A stretch of 64,000 nucleotides of DNA from positions 110,765,442-110,829,441 of the forward strand of contig OZ021722.1 in the NCBI GenBank assembly GCA_963978545.1. The letters are read 5' to 3'. The translations under genes were made by a program, and so were the position numbers. Below are positions 12,466 through 23,768 of this stretch, piece after piece (within the stretch, counting starts at the first letter, position 1; every line of letters begins with the position of its first letter). Below the pieces are notes generated by a model, which worked only from the letters and a program-made list of their open reading frames with translations, was not told where the DNA came from and did not search any database. The stretch comes from Linyphia triangularis (taxonomy: Eukaryota > Arthropoda > Arachnida > Araneae > Linyphiidae).

Positions 12466-13117
12466 GGGGATCTGGGACACAAAATTTTTTAAATTCTCAT
12501 TGTAAAAAATAATACAAATACTTTTGAATAAAATGGCATAAAACTATTGTTTCTATCATTAGTAGAACATGAAATATTCAAGTTTTTGTTACATGACAAC
12601 TGTATTTCAGACATGCTATCTTGAAACTTTAAAACTATTTTTCTCGGCTTTTTGTCCCTTTCTTGAGTTTAAATTGATATAATTTAAAAACTATTTGTTA
12701 TAAATCTATGAAATTTTTCACAGTTATTTTACCTATATTTTCTTTAATGTTTTTGGAGCTTATCCTACTACAGATTTCATGCAGTTCTTGCACAAAATAT
12801 TTTTTTAATTTTTTTCTAACTACTTTATTGAAAAATCAAGACAATTTTTTATATGAATTGTAAGAAGTAATTTTAAGGAAAGATTAAGTGATTTTTTTTT
12901 ATTTTTTTTTATTTTAGATACATCAAATTTAATTTTTCTAATTCTTTAATTTCTTAATTAATTAATTTCTTTAAAAAAATTTTTTTAAATTCAAAATTCA
13001 AAATAGATTTTTAAGTTTCAAAGCATCATACATTACTCCATAAAAAATTTCAGAAAAATAATTCTAAAAATAAAGATTTAAAGAAATTTGAATCCCAGAC
13101 CCCCCCCCCCCCCCCTT
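12466..13117 (+). mobile_element. TTAA-flanked MITE, copy 1
   Basis: TTAA at 12462-12465 and at 13118-13121 flank inverted ends that read GGGGATCTGGGACACAAA at the left and the inverse of a G-run followed by TCTGGGATTCAAAT at the right. The right end includes a poly-C run at 13100-13116. The interior aligns in inverse with 40674-41170, for example CTTTTTGTCCCTTTCTT. TTAA targets are used by piggyBac and Kolobok elements; no transposase is present to decide. Confidence 0.7.
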
Positions 13118-13121
13118 TAAG

Positions 13122-14282
13122 TGATTTTAGCTTTTTAAACAGCAGTAGCTCTTAAAAAAAAATTACATTTTTAACAGTAATACACAAGAAATTCACTCTA
13201 CAGCTACATTGAAATAATACAATATTAAAAAAAAGAAACATCAATAGCAGCTTAAATTTCACTTCATTAACTCTAATTTAAAGCTGATATTGATCCACTG
13301 TTTTTTGAAAAATGAACCTATTAATGTTCCTTAAAAAAAATCAATGGTCATGTCATATGTTTTTATGAAATGAATATAAGTATAACTTATATCTTTGTAT
13401 AAGCAACTTTCTGAATTTTATTATGAAGCAAAAAACTATATTATGGTTTTAAATTATACTTTATAATATCTATATTAATGACCAAATTATTCAATTATTC
13501 CCATTTTATATTTAACAATAAAACTCGACTTATTAAACAAACGATTTTAAACAACTAGCTTAAATGAGATTTTAAAACAATTAAAATTCTGGATGAACTT
13601 GTTTCCATTTGTTTTTTAATTTTTTTTATCTTTGGTATTAAAAAGATGTTTTATTATCTATATTAACAAATAAAATGTAAAACTATTAAAAAAATTTAAT
13701 TAAAAAAAATTCCTTCCAGAACACAAATTAAAATTGTTTAAAGTCCTTAAAAAATAAGCATTGATAAAATCATGATTAATGAGTTGTATTATATTAAATT
13801 GCAATGGCATCAAATACCCAAAATACTCATGTTAATTATTTCAAAGCAACATAACACCCTAATCTCTAAAGACCTCTATCAACTGAAGACTCCTCATCAA
13901 TGATTGCTTTTGGGTGGTTAAAGCTTTAAAGTTGCAAATAAATCTTCCACCTCCAAGAAGATCAAAAGCAACTTTTCCCTCATCTTCCAGCTTGTTCTTC
14001 CACAGCTCTTCATTATTCCCAGAACTTTTGAGATCAAGCAGTGATCTCATCACAACTCAACTCAACTGAAACTCATGGATATAAAAAGGTCAAGTCATGG
14101 TTGCGATATTAAGTGCATTTCGCGTTCTTTTCTAGAAGGATGCGAGATTATCGCTAAACACGAGACTTCATAAAGATATTATATTCAAAGGAATCCCAGC
14201 AGCTAGAAGAAAAAGGCATTTTTTCCAAGTTAGATGAACTATTCTCTTGTAACATAATAAAGAGTGTTGCCCACAATTGTTA
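13122..14282. other. AT-rich stretch with a short open frame of coding-like composition
   Basis: Mostly AT-rich and unassigned. The exception is a segment at 13859-14053 whose GC content is clearly higher than its neighbours; it is described separately. Confidence 0.45.
13859..14050 (-). CDS. Hypothetical short ORF or terminal exon
   Basis: The minus strand here encodes about 63 residues beginning MRSLLDLKSSGNNEELWKNK and containing EDEGKVAFDLLGGG. The segment stands out from AT-rich surroundings by GC content, and the frame closes at 13859. A possible splice acceptor (GAGTTTCAG) lies just upstream of the ORF start on the minus strand. I do not recognise the protein. It could be a terminal coding exon of a host gene, a transposon fragment or chance. 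There is no homologous partner in the window. Confidence 0.25.
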   Translation of the reverse strand: MRSLLDLKSSGNNEELWKNKLEDEGKVAFDLLGGGRFICNFKALTTQKQSLMRSLQLIEVFRD

Positions 14283-14339
14283 TCTATAATAATAAAACAA
14301 GCTGTGTGTGAGTCTGCGGATCTACAGAAACCTACTTAA

Positions 14340-14960
14340 AATTGGAATACAGCTTTGAAATTATCAACGTAAGAAGTTTTGGCCTTCTCATTGTACATAT
14401 GTCAAACAGAATGTTAAATTTTAATTAGTTCTTTTTTAATTAATTTTTTTTTACAAAGTGCCTTTAAACAGAGATACAGCTCTGAAATTTTCAACATAAG
14501 TAGTTTTAGCCTTCTAATTGTAGTTTTGAAAAACAAAATTTTACATTTTTGTTTAGTTCTTAATAATTATTTTTTTAATTAATTAAAAACATTTTGTAAA
14601 GCAATTTCTAATGGGGCTGCAGCTCTGAAATTTTCAGCATAAGTAGTATCGGCCTTCTAATTGAACTTTTGAAAACCAAAATTTAAAATTTTTGTTTAGT
14701 TCTTTTTTAATGAACTTTTTTAATTAATAAATATTTTACAAAACGATTTCTAATAGTGCTACGACTCTGAAAATTTCAACGTAAGTAGTTTAAGCCTTTT
14801 AATTGGATTTTAGAAAAACCGATTTTTAAATTTTTATTTAGTTGCTTTTAATTAATTAATAAATATTTTACAAAACAATTTCTAAAAGGGCTACAGCTCT
14901 GAAATTTTCAATACAAGTAGTTTTGGCCTTTTTAATTGGACTTTTGAAAGCAGAAATTTA
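14340..14960. repeat. Tandem array of element B, first block
   Basis: About five units of 128-146 bp, the inverse of the array at 10928-12330, each ending near GTTTTGGCCTTCTAATT (about 14391, 14519, 14665, 14804 and 14937). Confidence 0.8.
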
Positions 14961-14965
14961 AACTA

Positions 14966-16053
14966 CTAGGGGGCTCCGCCCCCTGCTCGCTGACGCTCGC
15001 CAACCCCCTGGATTGCTATGCACTCCCCTTGGCTCGCTTTGCTCGCCTTAAAGTGAAGCATTTAAAATATGCCCTAGCAAAAAACTATTTCAGCTGCATA
15101 ATGTTATGAAACTGAAAACGTTTTGTTATTTATAAAGAGCCAGAATACTTGCCACGTCATTATCCTACTGCTGTCGAGACGCGTTAAGGAAGGACAGTGT
15201 GGCAACGTAGTAGAAAGTTCTTGGAAAACAACAAAAATCAACACTATCGTACATATATTTAAAAAAAGATTGGTTATTTCATTAAATAATTATAATTTAC
15301 GGGCTGGTTTCGTAGGAAGCGCCAAAATAATTGATGTTGTTTATCGAAATTTCTGAAAAAAAGCAATCATAATCTTTTTTGCGATACTTAGAAAATAAAA
15401 TAAAACAGTTAAAGTTCAATTATCCGGCATCAATCAACCGGAATTTTTTGAAAATCAAATTTGGCTAGAAAATTAGTCCTATTTTGCCAAAAGTTTTTTA
15501 AAAATTTCATAGGAGATTTTAAAGTTGAGTGGGTGGTTTTATTCGTTATTTTGATAGTTTTTAATTCGTAATAGCTGAATTGCACTGATTAGAAATGAAT
15601 ATAGGTTCAGATTTACTGCACAATGCCTCTTGGCGACTTTTTGAAAGTTGGCGATTTAGCTCTGGATGCAACCCGGCGACCTCCGGAACATGTCCAAGCA
15701 GATAACTTTTTCGAAAAGTCTGGTTTATCCGAAATTCTAATCCAAAAGAAATGTACACATCTTGGATCTATTTATTCTTACATCATAGTAACTATTAAAT
15801 CAATACGTTTTAAATAGGCAATAATTTCTATATGTAGAATGTAATAAGAAAAACAAAATATAGCGAATCCAAGTTGTTGCTGTTGCCAGATGTATTAGTC
15901 AAATTTCAAAAGATATATTGTAATTGGTTGGATTGCTGAATTTGGAAATTCGTGCATAAAGTACATTTAGAAGATTTTGTGATTGTCTTTGCCATTTTGC
16001 TCACAGAAATACAGCCGAATTTGGACGTTACGCAAGAGAATTATATATAGAGA
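14966..16053 (-). mobile_element. Non-autonomous Helitron with canonical 3' hairpin
   Basis: Read on the minus strand, this 1088-bp element begins TCTCTATATATAATTC after an A. It ends with GGGGGC-GGA-GCCCCC, a 6-bp hairpin, directly followed by CTAG and then a T. This is the classic Helitron signature: TC start, 3' hairpin, CTRR end, A|T insertion site. It interrupts the tandem array of element B, so it inserted later. It encodes no Rep/helicase. A relative lies at 36739-37496. Confidence 0.85.
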
Positions 16054-16440
16054 TTATTTAGTTCTTTATTAATTAACTTTTTTAATTCATTAACATATAT
16101 TTTACAAAACGATTTCTAATAGGGCTATTGCTCTGAAATCTTCAACATAAGTAGTTGTGGCCTTCTAATTAGACTTTTGAGAAACAGAATTTTAGAATTT
16201 ATTTGTTTTTTAATTAACTAACAAATATTTTACAAAACGATTTCTAAATGGGCTACAGTTCTGAAATTTGTAACACAAGTATAGTTTTGGCCTTCTAATT
16301 GGACTTTGACAAAAAGAATGTTAAAATTTTAATTTGTTTTAATTAATACTATCACAAAAAGCGACATCTAACAGGCCTATAGCTCTAAAAATGTAAACAT
16401 AAGTAGTATTGGTCTTCTAATTTTGCTTTCCACAAACACG
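16054..16440. repeat. Tandem array of element B, second block
   Basis: About three more array units, interrupted from the first block by the nested Helitron. Unit ends fall near 16174, 16302 and 16424. Confidence 0.75.
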
Positions 16441-16856
16441 TGTTAAAACAATCTTAAAGGGGTGTTGTATTATTGTATTAACAGGGAATTTTTTTTGTTT
16501 CTCAACAGGAGAGAGGTTTCTAATATTAAGGCTTTTTGTAGCAATTAGATTTTAGTGAGTGAAGCGAGCTTATGCATATGCAGCAATGAAATGAATCTTG
16601 CAGTAAGCGAAGCGAGCATTTGCTGCATTAGCAATGAACCTTTCAACGAGTGAAGTAAGCCTGTGCTTAGGTGTCAATGAACTTTTCAGGGAACAAAGCG
16701 AGCTCGATTTTACGTAGCGATGAACCTTCCTACGAGCGAAGCGCCAAAAGCTGGGACCTATACACCAATGACAGATTTTTGCAATGTGAGGCCTCACAGC
16801 TAGCTAAAATATTGCACAAGTTAAATTTTGGTAGCGAAGCACGGGTATTCAAATAG

Positions 16857-18228
16857 TTTACAATAAAAATGTCAGTCATCCATTCTGATAGAGTTGAATG
16901 TGTTTGATTACAGGACTGTGTCTAGGAAAGGGTAAAGGTTTTCAAACCTATCTGAAATATTTTCAATCATATATTATACATTAGGCTACATACTTAAAGT
17001 ATTATATAGGATGTGATAGTACCAGTGGTAGAAGTGGGGGATGCCCAAAAGTTGGTGACAAATGCATTCTCCCCCCCCCCCCTTCCCCAATGATAAATTT
17101 TATACCTTAAAATAGAAATATTAACTAATAAAGAAATAATTTATACTTTCTAACATGAAAATTGAACAAGGGTTCAAAATTTATGGTTATTTTAATGAAT
17201 ACTCTGCATCTTAGTTTTTTTACTTGGAAGCAAGGGCTAAAGTGAGGAAATAATTCAACCTTATATACATAACTGCTTATTTAGATTTAAATAATACTTC
17301 TAACTGAGCATATTTCATGAAATTAAATTAATAGAGATCTCCAAAATGTTTTTTTAATAGCTTGTTTTAATATGAAACAAGAATAGAAATTTAACTTTAA
17401 AGAAAGTTCATCATAAGTTAAAAGTTGACCACGTGTAACTTGTTAATAAAAATACTTATATCTTTATACAGAGTAGTATAATACATTTTTGTAATAATAC
17501 GATATGTATAAATATATAAACCATAAATAATTTTGCATGTTTTTAAAAGTGGAGGGGGGGAGGGATTTCAGTGGTTTTACAAGGAGACGCATGGGTATTT
17601 TCTTGAAAAGTGGGGGACGTGTCACCACGTGTCTACCCATACTTCTAGTACTGGATAGTACAGTAAACTACTTGGACATATAATTTTGAACTTCTTGAAA
17701 AACAATGGAAACTGACTGGTTGGTATTTCACAACTAGTGCTTCTATTTTTGTGTGGAATGGGCAAAAAAAAAAAAAATCAAATCTTCTCTTCCTCTCTCA
17801 ATTAAAATCTAGTAGCAGCCTTGTTGGATTATGACGTGATAAAACCCAAAACATGTGGACTGCAGACAGCAGTCAAGATGGATTGCATTATCTTAGCTAT
17901 TTATTATAAACAGATTAAAACTTGAACCGAGGATAAAACAAACAAAATACTTTTTTTTAGTTCTCACAACAGATAAGAATATTCGATACAATATTCCATT
18001 GTAAGGACTTGGAAAATAAAAAAATTCAACTAGAGAAGGGATCATACAAACTGACCAAGAATGTGACCATAATATTATAACGATACATTTTTTTATTAAT
18101 ATTTTTAAGAACTTAATAGTTTCATTTATATTATTTTCAGTTAAGGAATTGAAAATACATTTGTAATTGAAATACAGCAAATTCCAACTCATGAAATTCT
18201 TTAATAAAACTTATTCATTTGTAAAAAT
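16857..18228. other. Mostly unassigned; possible MITE at about 17011-17660
   Basis: TAGTACCAGTGGTAGAAG near 17016 is imperfectly matched in inverse by CTTCTAGTACTGGATAGTAC near 17642-17661. There is a poly-C run at about 17071-17082 and a G-rich run near 17553-17563. This suggests a decayed inverted-repeat element, but the ends are diverged. The rest is AT-rich. Confidence 0.3.
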
Positions 18229-18600
18229 ATAAGACAGGAGCGTACTGGTACATAATATCGGAACAGTGGTTTTAGATTTATGTTCACTCAAATTTTCAAT
18301 ACACTTATTAATAAAACTTTAGTCATTATAGTTAATAAAGTATATTCAATAATTAATTAAATAACTAATATTAATAATTAGTTTTGAGGAATATGTTTTT
18401 ATTTAAATATTTATACTTAATGACTGCAATAATTAGATTATTTATTTTCATTAATTGAATTGTTTTAATAATTAGTCCAATTTTATTTTTATTTAAATAT
18501 TAATACTTAATAATTGCAATATATGTCTGGTTAATTTTTATTAATTGAATTGTTTTAATAATTAGACTAATTTTCACTTTCTCTTCAATACCTTTTTTTA
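18229..18600. mobile_element. MITE with GCGTACTGG end, copy 2 (partial)
   Basis: GGAGCGTACTGGTACATAAT at the left resembles the left end of the 5541-5895 element and is followed by the same type of ATTAATTAAATAATTA interior. The right terminus is not visible, so the 3' boundary is a guess. Within it, a segment of about 120 bp near 18400-18570 is duplicated (TTTATTTAAATATTxATACTTAATxA). Confidence 0.5.
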
Positions 18601-20399
18601 GCAAACTTGGTTCCCATAAACCCATTGGTATTTTGTTTCAAAAACTAAATCAAAGAAATTTAAATTCCAAAATAAAAAATTTCCATGTATATAACTAGTA
18701 TGTTTACTAGAAAATAGCAACTGAAACAAAAATATATATTTAACCTTAAAAATTATCAAATAAATAAATATCTTAACATGATAATATATCAATCTTAGTG
18801 GATGTATTATCTAAACACATTGAATTTGAATGCATTGGGCTTTTTAAAAATTATTAAGGAAGGAAACTACTTATATTGAAAAAATAATTTGAAAAACTTA
18901 CAACTTATTTTGAAAATTTGAAAAAAAAATATCCAAATTAGTAAGATCTATTTTTTACATACACTGAACAGCCCAGTGATTGCACTGGAAAACCCTATGA
19001 CCACAACTCCCCTGCAAAAGGACGCAAACTTCATGTTTGCAAATATATTGCTGGTTGGTTTGAACGACCCATACTTGTGCACAATAATGGCTAATCAGGC
19101 TGGCAGCATAACGTGGATTCCGAATAGCAAATTCATTATATACTTCAATAGGCACAGTGAGGAATATAAAAAGAAATTGACATCCAAAAGATTTAGTAAA
19201 CTTATTGCATGCCTGAATTGTATGCAATTGTTTTATAATTTATTTTTTTTAACTTGGTAGGAAGGAAAAAGTATGAGTAAAGAAAAGATTTTGTGAATTT
19301 TTTTTTTTTTTTTATGCTGGAAAAATGCTACATATTAAAGCATATTGACATTTTACATTGTTTAATGAATGACTAGATTGATGTTGATAAAATGTGTCTT
19401 GTTCAAAGTGGTAATATTCTATATATGTAAATTCATTATATATCTCGCATATTAACAATAAAAATAGATAATATGCCATGGAAGTGGAAGCATTAAAACA
19501 TGATATTTAGAGTTTACATAAAATCATACAGAAATATACACTTTCCTAACTTATATTGTTTGTACAGTGCAATATGAAATAAAATCCAAAATATATTTCA
19601 GCTGCGTCTAAAGATCAATTGTTAGCTTATATTCTGAAAAAAGTAAGAAGAGATACTGTCACAGACTTTACTTTTTCTAGTCTTGAAGTAAAATTAGCAC
19701 TCAAAATATTTATCTTAATATGAAATTGAAAACCTCTGGATTTATCCCCCCAAATATGATAAAGTTAAAATTGAAAAAAAAAGCTTCACGATTTAGTTAT
19801 TTACACATTTGTTTTAACTGTTTATTTAAAGTGGGTTAACCAAAGGTTAAATAGCGACATCCTTTGACAATTATTTTTGAACTATTGTCTGTTACAAATT
19901 TGAAAACTCTACAACATCAGAATTTATTGTCTTTAAATGATAAACATAGTAAACATGACATGTATCTGCAATTCATTTCACAAAAACTTATTTTTGATCC
20001 GTTACATAAAAAAAAAAAAAAAAATTATATCGAAATAGTTTTATTTTAAACCTCAACAGAATTCAATATCAAGGGTAATAACTAGAATCATTTTATAGTA
20101 CATCTTCCTAAACACTGTCTACACATTCATATTAAAAATTCATCACATAAAAATACACGAGCAATAAATAATTATATATTTCCCGACAAAATCCACAACA
20201 ATTTTATTTATTGAAAAACAATGCGGAATCTCTCATTTATTTCCACATTTCGAATCGTCTGACAACAACAAAAAATCTCAAAGGAACTTCGAATACAAGC
20301 ATGACCATTCAAGGAAACACGTTTTAGAAAGATCCCGCTTTGTTTACAATATCACATCTGAAATACGTGTCCCGTACGAACCGGAGGGAGAAGGAGGGG
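18601..20399. other. Unassigned AT-rich stretch with a SINE fragment
   Basis: A body fragment of SINE family 1 lies near 19080-19120. The remainder has poly-T (about 19299-19313) and poly-A (about 20010-20024) runs and no supported gene. Confidence 0.4.
19080..19120 (-). mobile_element. SINE family 1, body fragment
   Basis: ATGGCTAATCAGGCTGGCAG followed by CATAACGTGGATTCC matches the body of the 10032-10170 SINE. No tRNA-like head was identified beside it. Confidence 0.5.
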
Positions 20400-20569
20400 C
20401 GGGGAGGAGGTATGTCCTACTTTACACAACCAGATCGAACATCCACAAAAAAGTATATTTGGTTTGCAAAGTTCGGTCCCTGGCCCCCTATACCTCCCGC
20501 ATCATGGATTGAGAAAGAAAGCGAGTGCACTTACTTCCCCAATTCCTCTTTGAGCTCGTAATTGTCACT

Positions 20570-20865
20570 GAATCGGGTGCAGACCGTCACGGCCATATTG
20601 GTTTGGTGGCTGTTTCGTGAGTGAGGGTTTTGGAGCGAGCTCTGCTGGTGCGCATTGTGGAGTGACAGAGAGACCGCCTACTTCGCCAGATTCCCCTGGT
20701 AGGGATTTCTGCAGGTGAAATTCCCTATCAGGAGTTGATCGCCGTGGACTCGCACTGATTATACAAGAAGAGAGGATGAATTGAGCTCACTGTATACACT
20801 GTAGGAACCGGTTCTCCCTACCATTGTAGAGTATTGAGTGAGCTTACTCATCCTATCCTCTATAA
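20570..20865. promoter_or_regulatory. GC-rich block, candidate promoter or 5' non-coding exon
   Basis: This stretch has markedly more G, C and CpG than the AT-rich surroundings. It contains a possible donor (TTCTGCAG|GTGAAATT near 20716) and an imperfect inverted repeat (AGAGGATGAATTGAGCTCAC near 20771, with AGTGAGCTTACTCATCC near 20837). No long coding frame is present. It could be a 5' exon, a CpG-rich promoter or a GC-rich transposon fragment. Nothing in the window shows a linked coding exon. Confidence 0.25.
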
Positions 20866-20867
20866 TA

Positions 20868-20896
20868 TGGGGGAGGGGAGGGGGGGGGGGGGGGGG
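20868..20896 (+). repeat. G-rich low-complexity run
   Basis: GGGGGAGGGGAGG followed by an uninterrupted G run. Similar mononucleotide G or C runs occur at 13100-13116, 24513-24527, 25807-25820 and 30739-30753. Confidence 0.9.
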
Positions 20897-20899
20897 CGC

Positions 20900-22509
20900 T
20901 ATTTTCTCAATTGACAAATTATTATTATTTTTATTTTTTTTAAATGAGTCGTCAAATATGGTCAGTTGTAAATTAAAAAATATATATTTATCAAAAAAAT
21001 TCGTACGAAAACCCTACACAATATAAGAAGTCGGCAATTTTTAAACCAGGATGTACCATCAGAATCACAGCACGAAATGAGTCTCTAGAATCAAAACATT
21101 CCATTTGAAATCATTTTCTGCAGTCGGCAAAATCAGTGTTTCAAAGAACTAGTTCTTGCCCTCTTATATATAATCACGTATGTTTTGTGTGTTGTGAGCA
21201 AACCATTTCACTTATAATCCAACTGAGAGTCGGCAATTCTTAAATTAGTGTTAAAAAAAGTAATAGTATTATAAGAAAGAGATTAAGGTTACAATGTCAT
21301 AAGTGTGGTACTTATTGTGTTGATGAGGATTGAAAGCAAAGGTATGAATTTAGCGCACATGCAGGAAACGTAGTTTCCTTTAAACATGTTGTTGCACCAG
21401 CATGTTTATTTGAGTCTGCACGCAAAACAAAAATTTCGGTAAGTTAGTATATTAACTTTTTTCCTTCTTACTTTTATCATTCTAGGGTGTCGTGCGACAT
21501 TATTTATAGGGAGACGAGAGAATAGGGGGGGACCATTATTCTTTTAATCCTTAAATTTTGCAAAAATGATAATCATAATTAAATGTTAATTGATAGATGT
21601 GTATGACATTTTTGATCAAAAAATATTTGAAAAGTATGGATCCCTGTTTTCTGTGAATGTTACTTTTTTCCCCCTTATTTCTAATTTTAAAAATAAAAGA
21701 ATGTACAAGTACCCTGGTGATATTTCGTAATTTTATTTGGTATTGCAACTTCTTCAGTACTTATCAACACTACTTTATTTTGCAAAGTAAAGCTTTAAAA
21801 TTTTATTTTCATGCACTTTTAGTATGAAATAAATCCAATTATCGCCTATACAAGTACACATCTATTTTGTTTTTATTCTTAATAGTACTGAGGGCAAATG
21901 TCAAACAGATTAAATATTTGGTGAGCAAATAAAAATAATTAGATGAATTTGCAGTCCACCAACAAAAAATGGAGTTTACTTTCGTCTAAACTGTAAACCG
22001 ATTTTACATTAAAAAGTATTTTAATGTGTCATCAACATTTATGTAGCGGCTGTGTTTCATGACTTCTGACTTAGAAATATAAAGCGTAGATCTAGTCGGA
22101 TTAAATTTTGAGATTGATTAAATCAGTGTTTTTGTAACTGTATGAAATTATCGGAATTCTCAAAGAAATGATAATTCTAAATTTCCACCATGGGTGTCAC
22201 ACAACCCTATGGCTAGTACGCACCTGATCTTTGGCCAATCCTACCCAAAGCTGAATAAAATAAACTTTGAAATATAAATATGCACAGTATTAAAATTGAA
22301 ATAGGAAACCAACTTTCTACATTTACTCTTGGAGCCAATATTGCAGTTATCAACTTCAATGATGGTTTCAAAGGTTTGTCTTCGAAACCTTAGAATTCCA
22401 CCCTGGTCATTATACAATGCAAAGCTACAATCGCTTGATATAAAACGCATTAGCGATGCAAAGAGACACTATCTTCCAACCGCAAAAACCACCAGGAAAA
22501 TAGTTGGTT
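20900..22509. other. Unassigned AT-rich stretch
   Basis: No supported gene, terminal repeat or tRNA-like box was found here. Confidence 0.45.
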
Positions 22510-22678
22510 GCTTGTTTTCAGATTATCTGGTACCGTCAGCAACACGGGGGCTATAATGCGCCGAAACATTCGTCAAACAAACATACATTTACAAACACCC
22601 ATGCCTAACATGGGACTCGAACCCGCAACCTCGTGGTCTAGAAGCTAGCACGCTAACCACTATACCGTTTAGTCGGCC
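22510..22678 (-). mobile_element. tRNA-derived SINE, family 2, copy 1
   Basis: On the minus strand it begins GCCGACTAAACGGTATAGTG, continues with an A-box-like TAGTGGTTAGCG and has a good B box, GGGTTCGAGTCCC. The body runs to AGATAATCTG. It aligns almost base for base with 49733-49912 (shared CCGTCAGCAACACG and GCGCCGAAACATTCGTC), so both are copies of one SINE family rather than tRNA genes. Confidence 0.85.
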
Positions 22679-22970
22679 CACCAGGAAAATAATTCTGGCA
22701 GAAAGAAAGAACAAATCCAACAAATATGAAAAGTCAGAAGGTAACATATAAATTTGGGGGATTTTAAGGTAAAATTAAAGCTTTTGTTTAATTAAAATGT
22801 TTTTTTTTTTTTTTTTTAAGAAATTTAATTCAACAATTATGATGTCTCAAAAAGCTATTTAAATATTTCAATGAAATTTTCCATGCATGTTTATAGAAGT
22901 GTAAACTAGAGAATGAACCTCAATTATGGCAATTAAATATATTTTTATTAAAATTACAAGCATTTATATA

Positions 22971-23335
22971 AGGAAATGACCGATTGAAAATGCCAAAAAA
23001 GCCTGTAAACACATATGATTGGTCATAACTTTTCATGGCTATTGAATATGGGGCTATATTCAGGTTTCTTCTCTAGATAATAAAACAAGAAACATATTGT
23101 AAGAAAAAAAAATGAAAAAAAGTTGATATTTTTTCATATATGAGGTTTATCGTAAACGTAAACTCAATTTCTCTCAATAACTTCAAATTTAAAAAAAAAA
23201 AAAAATTAAAGATTTTAAATGTTTTAAATATTTGTAATAGTAATTAATCATATAAATGAGTATAAAAGTGGAAAAAAATTATGTAATTTTGGTGTTTTTT
23301 CAAAAAAGTGTAATGAACGTAGTCGGATACCTTAA
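22971..23335. mobile_element. Possible TTAA-type MITE, copy 4
   Basis: The right end GTCGGATACC is followed by TTAA (23332-23335). The left end AGGAAATGACCGA is an imperfect inverse. The interior resembles the other TTAA-flanked MITEs in style (AT-rich, with phrases such as TCATAACTTTTCATGG), but the match is weak. Confidence 0.35.
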
Positions 23336-23468
23336 AGCGTATATTTTTAATAATGATGGTTCTTTTAAAATACGAAATTACTTACGTTGAACTGCTCGAG
23401 TATACAATTAAAATAATCTTTTGTTATTTAAGAAATTTTACTCCGGATAAAATCCATAGAGTTTTTAC

Positions 23469-23768
23469 ACATTCGCTGCCGATAACGTATTAATGACTTG
23501 TTACTCCCCAGTACTTTGTCCTGGTCAGACTGCACCATTTTTCGTTCATGCTGGAATTTAACTTAAGTAACAATACATGTCATGTGACATAAATATTATA
23601 TACCTTGTCTTCCTCCATAAAGTTAGCTGGAAGCTTGTGTTTTTAAAACACAGTTTCTAGTAAATTCATCATGAACGGAAACTCTGATAGGGTACAGTCT
23701 GATCAGGACAGACTACTGAAAAGTAACAAGAAATTCCTCGATGATACATGATCGGCAGAGAATGCGAC
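23469..23768. mobile_element. Fold-back MITE
   Basis: Arms of roughly 100 bp are inverted copies. The left arm has CATTCGCTGCCGAT, TTGTTACT, GTCCTGGTCAGACTG and CGTTCATGCTGAA-like blocks, and the right arm shows the inverse of each in order. The roughly 90-bp centre is unique. The arms differ by small indels. There is no coding capacity. Confidence 0.75.

Larger units (their letters stand above)
14283..16856 (+). mobile_element. Helitron-like element B, inverted copy of A, split by a nested Helitron
   Basis: It starts TCTATAATAATAAAACAAGC after an A and ends CACGGGTATTCAAATAG before a T. It matches element A end to end in opposite orientation, except that the terminal CTAG has become ATAG. 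Its tandem array lies at 14340-14960 and resumes at 16054-16440, because another Helitron occupies 14966-16053. The 3' part (16555-16800) repeats GAGTGAAGCGAGC-like segments. Without the insertion it would be about 1.49 kb. It is non-coding. Confidence 0.65.

Noticed and set aside
22600..22678. Possible functional tRNA gene on the minus strand
   Set aside because: The A and B boxes are good, but the arms do not pair as a cloverleaf and a near-identical copy with the same extra body lies at 49.7-49.9 kb, so it is a SINE head.
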